27,923 bases of DNA, from NCBI GenBank assembly GCA_030916545.1, contig JAUPWI010000091.1, positions 1-27,923 of the forward strand, given 5' to 3'. How positions within the stretch are numbered: position 1 is the first letter of the stretch; each line of letters begins with the position of its first letter. Both the position numbers and the translations under genes were made by a program. Of the stretch, positions 22,364 through 27,923 are shown in pieces. The notes under the pieces are model-generated. The model saw only the letters and a list, made by a program, of their open reading frames with translations, was not told the origin of the DNA and did no database searches. The DNA comes from Patescibacteria group bacterium (GTDB taxonomy: Bacteria > Patescibacteriota > Minisyncoccia > Moranbacterales > UBA1568).

Positions 22364-23680
22364 ATGTATATTGCGAAACGAATCCTGGAGAGAGCACTCC
22401 GTGTCATGGTGCGTGTATTGCTGCGGAAGTACCGTCCGCTGGTCGTCGGTATCACCGGTTCCGTCGGGAAGAGCTCGACGAAGGAAGCGGTCGGGTCTGT
22501 TCTCGCACAAAAATACTCCGTCCGTACCGCAGAGGGAAACTATAATAACGAGGTTGGTATCCCGCTCACGATCCTCGGTGCGAAAAGCGGAGGCCGTTCG
22601 CTGTTCCGTTGGGCATGGATAGGGGTGCGTTGGCTCGGGTACGTGCTTCTACCGTTGCGCTATCCGGAAGTATTGGTCCTCGAGATGGGGGTCGATCGCC
22701 CGGGGGATATGGATTATCTCCTGTCGATCGTGCCGGTCGATATCGGGGTGCTGACCCAGGTATCGGAAAGTCATATCGAGTATTTCGGTTCGCTCCAGAA
22801 TATCGCCAAGGAGAAAGGTAAGCTCATCACCAGCCTGCCGGTATCGGGTTTCGCCATCCTGAACGCCGATGATGTACGAGTGTCCCGTTTTCGGGAGAAG
22901 ACGAAAGCGAAAGTCTTCACTTTCGGTCTCGGTGAGGGGGCCGATATCCGGGCCGAGCATATCGTGGTCGAGCCTGAAGCGCGATTGGCGAAGGGCCTTT
23001 CGTTCAAGATGGATTATCACGGAAAATCGCTTCCGGTCCGGTTGCCCAGGGTGATAGCGAAGCACCAGGTTTCGGCGGCGCTCGCCGCGGCCGCTGTCGG
23101 CATCGCCCTGCGCGTGAATCCGGTGCAGATCGTCGATGCCTTGGTCGCCTTCGGACCGTTACCTGGTCGGATGCGGCTCATACCGGGAACCAGAGGGAGT
23201 ATCCTTTTGGATGATACCTACAACGCTTCTCCCGCATCAACGGTGGCAGCGCTTGCTGTTCTTGGTGAACTGCAAGCGAGTCGAAAGATTGCTATTCTTG
23301 GTGACATGCTTGAGATTGGCGAAGACTCTGTTAAAAAACATCGGGAATTGGCAGAATCGGTGATCGTCTCCGGTGTAGAACAGGCGATTCTTGTCGGACA
23401 GAGGATGAAGTATCTGTTTGACGAGCTGATCGGGCGGGGATTTTCCCGGCAGCACTTGTTCTGGTTCGAACGGAGTGATGAGGCAGCCATGTTCGCCGAA
23501 AGTCTGGTGAGGGAAGGGGACTTGATACTCGTGAAGGGATCGCGTGGCATGCGTATGGAATGGGTATCGGAAAAACTTTTGTTCGATCCGGCCGAAGCTC
23601 CTTACTTCCTCTGCTGCCAGTCACCGGAGTGGAAGACGAGGCCTTTTATGCCACCAGGCGAATGGGAGATTCATCCGTAG
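22364..23680 (+). CDS. murF: Mur ligase, MurF-like, without the N-terminal substrate domain
   Basis: A 438-residue Mur ligase that would add D-Ala-D-Ala to the UDP-MurNAc-tripeptide. After a basic, hydrophobic start (1-25), the ATP loop GITGSVGKSSTK (29-40) appears at once. Other Mur motifs: EGNYNNEVGIPLT (57-69), LEMG (Glu107), SESHIEYFGS (134-143), EKG (150-152), NASPAS and GDMLEIG in the C-terminal domain. Classical MurF has about 80 more residues in front that bind the UDP-sugar; here they are missing, and the first 25 residues look membrane-associated instead. The tail ends with an odd Cys-Cys and Trp/Pro-rich stretch. It has its own promoter that leaves no leader. MurF is the best name, but another amide ligase role is possible. 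Confidence 0.85.
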   Translation: MYIAKRILERALRVMVRVLLRKYRPLVVGITGSVGKSSTKEAVGSVLAQKYSVRTAEGNYNNEVGIPLTILGAKSGGRSLFRWAWIGVRWLGYVLLPLRYPEVLVLEMGVDRPGDMDYLLSIVPVDIGVLTQVSESHIEYFGSLQNIAKEKGKLITSLPVSGFAILNADDVRVSRFREKTKAKVFTFGLGEGADIRAEHIVVEPEARLAKGLSFKMDYHGKSLPVRLPRVIAKHQVSAALAAAAVGIALRVNPVQIVDALVAFGPLPGRMRLIPGTRGSILLDDTYNASPASTVAALAVLGELQASRKIAILGDMLEIGEDSVKKHRELAESVIVSGVEQAILVGQRMKYLFDELIGRGFSRQHLFWFERSDEAAMFAESLVREGDLILVKGSRGMRMEWVSEKLLFDPAEAPYFLCCQSPEWKTRPFMPPGEWEIHP

Positions 23681-23684
23681 TTTT

Positions 23685-23712
23685 TTGAATACCAAATAAA
23701 CGACACTATTTT
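23685..23712 (+). promoter_or_regulatory. Weak candidate promoter for the DUF475 gene
   Basis: TTGAAT (23685-23690), a 16-base spacer and TATTTT (23707-23712), with the ATG 11 bases further on. The -10 is poor. Confidence 0.3.
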
Positions 23713-23723
23713 TCTGGTTGAGT

Positions 23724-24644
23724 ATGGATATCGTGGAAATAGTTCTGATCGTCGTCGGATTGACGGTATTTGAGATCGTTTCGGGTGTTGACAACGCAAT
23801 CATCAACGCGGACGTGCTTGCGACCATGGGTGCCAAGGCGAAGCGGTTTTTTCTGACGTGGGGATTGTTTTTCGCGGTATTTCTGGTACGCGGTCTGCTA
23901 CCGTGGCTGATCGTCTGGGCGACGATACCGAGTCTCGGGTTCTTTGGGGCGTTCACCGCAACCTTCTCCGATGATCCGCAGGTAGCGGCCGCTATCACGA
24001 CGGCGGCACCGATCCTGCTCATGGGTGGCGGAGTCTTCCTGCTGTTTCTCTTTCTGCACTGGATCTTTCTTGAAGATAAGTGCATCGGATTCCGGTGCGA
24101 GCGTTTCGCGGCACGGCACGGAGTCTGGTTCTTTGCCATCGTGTCGGTCGTTTTGGCGGGTATCGTCTGGTTCGCCCTGAAGCAGAGCGCGATGCTCGGT
24201 TTCGGGGCCGTGATCGGATCGACTGCTTTTTTCATCACGCATGGATTTCGCAAGCAAGCGGAAGAAGCTGAAGCGCGCCTGAAGACCTCGCCCGCGTCCG
24301 ATTGGAGCAAGGTGCTGTTTCTCGAAGTGATCGACCTGTCCTTTTCGATTGATGGCGTGCTCGGGGCCTTCGCCTTTACGCTGTCGGTACCGCTTATTCT
24401 CCTGGGCAACGGTGTCGGGGCCATCGTGGTCCGTCAGTTGACCATTGCGGGTGTTGATCGAATCAGACGTTATGCGTATCTCAAGAACGGGGCGATGTAC
24501 TCCATTTTCGTGCTCGGTTTCGTGATGGTCACCGAGGGCTTCGGATTCCATGTACCATATTGGTTTTCGCCATTGGTGACCTTCGCTCTCATCGGATACT
24601 TTCTCCGTCGTTCTCGTCGTCATATCGCCTTTGGGACATCCTGA
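23724..24644 (+). CDS. DUF475 (TerC-superfamily) integral membrane protein
   Basis: A 306-residue protein with about eight membrane helices. The signature FEIVSGVDNAIINADVLATM near the N-terminus and FLEVIDLSFSIDGVLGAFAFT in the second half each carry the paired acidic residues that are typical of TerC-like and DUF475 proteins and may line a metal path. TerC relatives have been linked to tellurite resistance and to manganese export, but DUF475 members have no settled role, so neither should be assumed. A cytoplasmic acidic/basic loop (FRKQAEEAEARLK) lies mid-protein. TTG 23718 is in frame upstream, but ATG 23724 gives the usual start. No ribosome-binding site is obvious. Confidence 0.88.
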   Translation: MDIVEIVLIVVGLTVFEIVSGVDNAIINADVLATMGAKAKRFFLTWGLFFAVFLVRGLLPWLIVWATIPSLGFFGAFTATFSDDPQVAAAITTAAPILLMGGGVFLLFLFLHWIFLEDKCIGFRCERFAARHGVWFFAIVSVVLAGIVWFALKQSAMLGFGAVIGSTAFFITHGFRKQAEEAEARLKTSPASDWSKVLFLEVIDLSFSIDGVLGAFAFTLSVPLILLGNGVGAIVVRQLTIAGVDRIRRYAYLKNGAMYSIFVLGFVMVTEGFGFHVPYWFSPLVTFALIGYFLRRSRRHIAFGTS

Positions 24645-24660
24645 ATCGCCGGCGGTCAAA

Positions 24661-24688
24661 TTGACAAACAAAAAGCTCGGGGTACAAT
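24661..24688 (+). promoter_or_regulatory. Promoter of khpA
   Basis: A perfect TTGACA (24661-24666), a 16-base spacer and TACAAT (24683-24688). The leader of about 50 bases has an AGGGA/TCCCT-type small hairpin before the ATG at 24745. Confidence 0.75.
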
Positions 24689-24744
24689 GGAGGAGGGAGG
24701 CAGTGCGCTTTCCCTTAATACAGTAAGCCGGTGATAGCAAGTAT

Positions 24745-25125
24745 ATGACGGACACTATGATGGATAAGGAGTTTGTTGAATATGTCGTGAAGATGCTCGT
24801 GGACAATCCGGATGACGTGAAGGTTGAGCGGAAGATTGATGAGATGGGTGTGCTGATTACGCTGGATGTCAATCCGAAGGATATGGGAATGGTCATCGGA
24901 CGTGAGGGGATGACGGCCAAGGCGCTTCGGACGCTTCTCCGTGTCATCGGTGCTCGCAACAATGCTCGGGTGAATCTCAAGATCAACGAACCGGAAGGAT
25001 CGGAACGCGGGCATCGGGAACCGAAGGAGGAGAAGCCGCGCGAGGAGAGGGTACGTGATGAGAAGCCGGCTGAGGAGCCTGTGAGACGTTCGTTGGACGA
25101 CGTGATGAATGAGATCGCCGGGTAG
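24745..25125 (+). CDS. khpA: KH-domain RNA-binding protein, KhpA-like, with charged tail
   Basis: A 126-residue protein. Residues 1-80 form a single KH domain of the bacterial KhpA type: EYVVKMLVDNPDDVKVE at the start, then VNPKDMGMVIGREGMTAKALRTLLRVIG with the RNA-gripping GxxG loop (Gly52-Arg-Glu-Gly55). KhpA proteins bind many RNAs, often with KhpB/Jag, and affect cell division and wall growth. Family members are usually 75-80 residues. Here about 45 more residues follow, rich in Glu, Lys and Arg (PKEEKPREERVRDEK) and likely disordered, then RRSLDDVMNEIAG. It has its own strong promoter and terminator and so is monocistronic. Usual neighbours such as rpsP are not here. Confidence 0.9.
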   Translation: MTDTMMDKEFVEYVVKMLVDNPDDVKVERKIDEMGVLITLDVNPKDMGMVIGREGMTAKALRTLLRVIGARNNARVNLKINEPEGSERGHREPKEEKPREERVRDEKPAEEPVRRSLDDVMNEIAG

Positions 25126-25160
25126 GGATTTTGCCAGCGTCGATTTGAGAAATATCGAAT

Positions 25161-25196
25161 CCGCCCCGAAGTCATATCGGGGCGGGTTTTTGTTTT
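25161..25196 (+). terminator. Strong intrinsic terminator after khpA
   Basis: CCGCCCCGA (25161-25169) pairs perfectly with TCGGGGCGG (25177-25185) around a seven-base loop, followed by TTTTTGTTTT. Confidence 0.95.
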
Positions 25197-25255
25197 GAGC
25201 GATCTTTGTGTTAGGATGAACGAAGATTCGTTCGGAATATTTGAGGAAAGACCCT

Positions 25256-25822
25256 ATGCAGACCAGAACGTTCGATATCGCCGGCTTGGTACTCATGACG
25301 CCCGAGGTTTTCGTCGATGAGCGGGGGTATTTTTTCGAATGTTTCCAGAAGGAGCGGTATCGGGAACTCGGAATACCGGTAGATGATTTCGTCCAGGAGA
25401 ACATATCGAAATCGAAGAAAGGGGTGCTGCGCGGCATGCATTTCCAGCGGGATCCTTTCGCGCAGGGAAAGCTGGTCCAGGTGCTTTGCGGGCGCGTATT
25501 GGATGTCGCGGTGGATATCCGCTTCGGTTCTCCGACATACGGCCGGTATGTGACTGTCGAGCTGTCGGAAGAGAATCATCAGCAATTCTGGGTTCCGGCC
25601 GGATTCGCGCACGGATTCCTCGCGCTCGAGGACGACACGATTTTTTCCTACAAGGTGACAGCACTCTATTCGAAGGTATCCGAGGGAGGCATCCGTTTCG
25701 ATGATCCGGATCTCAATATCGCGTGGCCTTTCAAATATCCGATCGTGCTCGAGAAGGATCGACAACTCTTTTCACTGGCCCAGTATGGCGGCAATCCGGC
25801 TTTCCGGCATGAAGGGAAGTGA
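25256..25822 (+). CDS. rfbC: dTDP-4-dehydrorhamnose 3,5-epimerase
   Basis: A 188-residue cupin enzyme, third step of dTDP-L-rhamnose synthesis. Seen features: DERGYFFECF, the ENISKSKKGVLRGMHFQ motif with the catalytic His62, KLVQVLCGRVLDVAVDIR, FWVPAGFAHGFLALED and a Tyr at 138 in the region used as the acid. The ATG at 25256 has GAGGAAAG at good spacing and is preferred to TTG 25241, five codons upstream. It leads an operon with rfbB and rfbD and follows the khpA terminator. The promoter is not obvious. The product would feed rhamnose into a surface polysaccharide. Confidence 0.95.
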   Translation: MQTRTFDIAGLVLMTPEVFVDERGYFFECFQKERYRELGIPVDDFVQENISKSKKGVLRGMHFQRDPFAQGKLVQVLCGRVLDVAVDIRFGSPTYGRYVTVELSEENHQQFWVPAGFAHGFLALEDDTIFSYKVTALYSKVSEGGIRFDDPDLNIAWPFKYPIVLEKDRQLFSLAQYGGNPAFRHEGK

Positions 25823-25876
25823 GATCTTTCGATGATCCGAACGGGCGCAGGATTCTTATTCCGATGTATCTTGATT

Positions 25877-26867
<991 letters not shown>

Positions 26868-26878
<11 letters not shown>

Positions 26879-27731
26879 GACCGTCTTGATTCTTGGGGCG
26901 AAGGGTATGCTTGGACAGGAGCTTGTTCGGGTTTTTTCCGAAAACGCTTTGTACGCGGTATTGGGTTGGGATCGGGAAGAAATCGATCTGGTTGATTCTG
27001 TAGCGTCGGAAGAGAAAATCCGTGAGGTGGTTCCATCGATCATCCTGAACGCCGTCGCGTACAACGCGGTCGATCTGTGTGAGACCAGCGAAGAGGAATA
27101 TCAGCAGGCACGCCTGTTGAATGTGCACATCCCGGAGTCGCTCGCGAAACTGTCGGAAGCCATCGGAGCGACACTCATCCAGTATTCGACAGACTATGTC
27201 TTCGACGGGACGAATCAGGACGGATATGTCGAGGATGCCGAGACGCATCCGCTTTCGCGTTATGGTATGACGAAGCAGGAAGGGGAACTCACGGTGCTCG
27301 CGACCCCGGATCGTCATTTCGTGATCCGACTCTCGAAACTTTTCGGAAAACCGGCGCTTTCGGCGGCGGGCAAGCAGAGCTTCTTCGAGAAAATGCTGGC
27401 AGTAGCGGAAGGAAAAACTGAGGTGAGTGTGGTGGACGGGGAGCGGAGCTGCTTCACCTATGCGCCCGATTTGGCGCGAGCTACTCGCGAACTTCTCGAA
27501 GACCGATCGTCTCCTGGTATCTATCACCTGGCGAATAGCGGGGTGGCGACCTGGTATGAAGCGGCACAAGAGCTGTTCCGTCTCGTGAGACCAGATGTCA
27601 TAGTACGACCGGTCTCACCCGATGCCTTCCCTCGTCCAGCAGAGCGTCCTGAATATTCAGAATTACTCAACACAAAACGCCCATTGCTCCGTGACTATCG
27701 TGAAGCATTGCAGGAATTTATCTTGAAGTGA
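26868..27731 (+). CDS. rfbD: dTDP-4-dehydrorhamnose reductase
   Basis: A 287-residue NAD(P)H-dependent reductase, the last step of dTDP-L-rhamnose synthesis. The cofactor loop is GAKGMLG (10-16). The active-site STDYVFDG (107-114) and Tyr132-x-x-x-Lys136 (YGMTK) are intact, and VDGERSCFTYAPDLA and IYHLANSG match RmlD. It overlaps the end of rfbB by 11 bases, so translation is coupled. The first-step gene rfbA (glucose-1-phosphate thymidylyltransferase) is not in the window and must be elsewhere or outside the edge. A short CTTGA/TCAAG stem before a T8 run (27722-27759) may end the message. Confidence 0.93.
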
Positions 27732-27759
27732 AAAGAAAAACAGTCAAGGAATTTTTTTT

Positions 27760-27819
27760 AAAAAAAACAGCTCGCAGAATTCTGATCACATGACGTCGTG
27801 ATACAAGAATGCTGCGAGC
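27760..27819 (-). terminator. Minus-strand intrinsic terminator
   Basis: Arms 27770-27783 (GCTCGCAGAATTCT) and 27806-27819 pair at 13 of 14 positions, with a further ATCAC/GTGAT inside. Read on the minus strand, eight T follow within two bases of the stem (27767-27760). It would terminate the minus-strand gene that ends at 27840. The T8A8 palindrome (27752-27767) next to it may also help plus-strand termination. Confidence 0.75.
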
Positions 27820-27839
27820 GAGGCGCTGCCAGAGCGCGG

Positions 27840-27923
27840 TTACTTCGGTGCTGGCGATGGTGGGTTGAGACCGTCAAGAACGATCTCGCCGACTTTCAAT
27901 CTGACCTTTATGGGGTCCCGAAT
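27840..27923 (-). CDS. C-terminal fragment of an unknown minus-strand gene
   Basis: On the minus strand an open frame enters from the right edge and ends at TAA (27842-27840), giving the last 27 residues: RDPIKVRLKVGEIVLDG followed by a Pro-rich tail, NPPSPAPK. The stop is 21 bases before the minus-strand terminator, which supports a real gene converging on rfbD. The fragment is too short to name the protein. Confidence 0.55.
   Translation of the reverse strand: MRDPIKVRLKVGEIVLDGLNPPSPAPK

Noticed and set aside
23261..23345. A locally AT-richer patch with different codon choice in the murF-like gene
   Set aside because: Short and in frame, with conserved Mur motifs on both sides; ordinary variation is enough to explain it.

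Overview
This window looks like chromosomal DNA from a small-genome bacterium with the standard genetic code (TGA ends many genes here). The best guess is Patescibacteria (Candidate Phyla Radiation). The supporting traits are a MurF-like ligase without the usual N-terminal substrate domain, a run of type IV pseudopilins in a genome with compact operons, many starts with little or no Shine-Dalgarno sequence, and a lipid-free, membrane-anchored style of surface protein. This placement is inference from gene content; there is no rRNA to confirm it. Genes are densely packed, almost all on the plus strand, and no gene-free stretch exceeds about 250 bases.

Layout. Position 1-218 is the C-terminal tail of a protein with a Myb-like helix-turn-helix. 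Positions 363-3108 hold a type IV pilus/competence cluster: prepilin peptidase and three pseudopilins. A secreted glucosaminidase-like protein follows (3264-4088). Positions 4254-6741 hold an EamA permease, a membrane-anchored glycoside hydrolase and a SpoU/TrmH methyltransferase. Positions 6762-9838 hold a modular surface protein (FN3, Ca-binding TSP3-type repeats, Ig-like, C-terminal anchor), a HAD phosphatase, a 37-residue membrane peptide and a VanZ-like protein. The pilus assembly ATPase PilB is at 9876-11627. On the minus strand, converging with pilB, is a short Rel/SpoT enzyme.

Divergent from rel is a zinc-homeostasis operon: a Fur/Zur-family regulator, then znuA, znuC and znuB. Its promoter carries a palindrome exactly between the -35 and -10 boxes, which suggests autoregulation. 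An ABC exporter with its own promoter follows. The cell-division (dcw) block comes next: mraZ, rsmH, an ftsL-like gene, ftsI and a murF-like gene. The mraZ promoter carries repeated TGG boxes resembling known MraZ operators. Two gaps in this block contain strong inverted repeats. The larger, between ftsL and ftsI, is a 185-base nested palindrome with perfect 20-base ends and is the most unusual object in the window. A DUF475/TerC-like membrane protein, a KH-domain RNA-binding protein with a clear terminator, and three dTDP-rhamnose genes (rfbC, rfbB, rfbD, without rfbA) complete the plus strand. The right edge has the end of a minus-strand gene and its terminator.

Together the genes describe DNA uptake/pilus assembly, envelope and surface-sugar building, cell-wall synthesis and division, stringent response and zinc supply. 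Most is ordinary core and envelope biology. The novelty lies mainly in the intergenic structures and promoter architecture.
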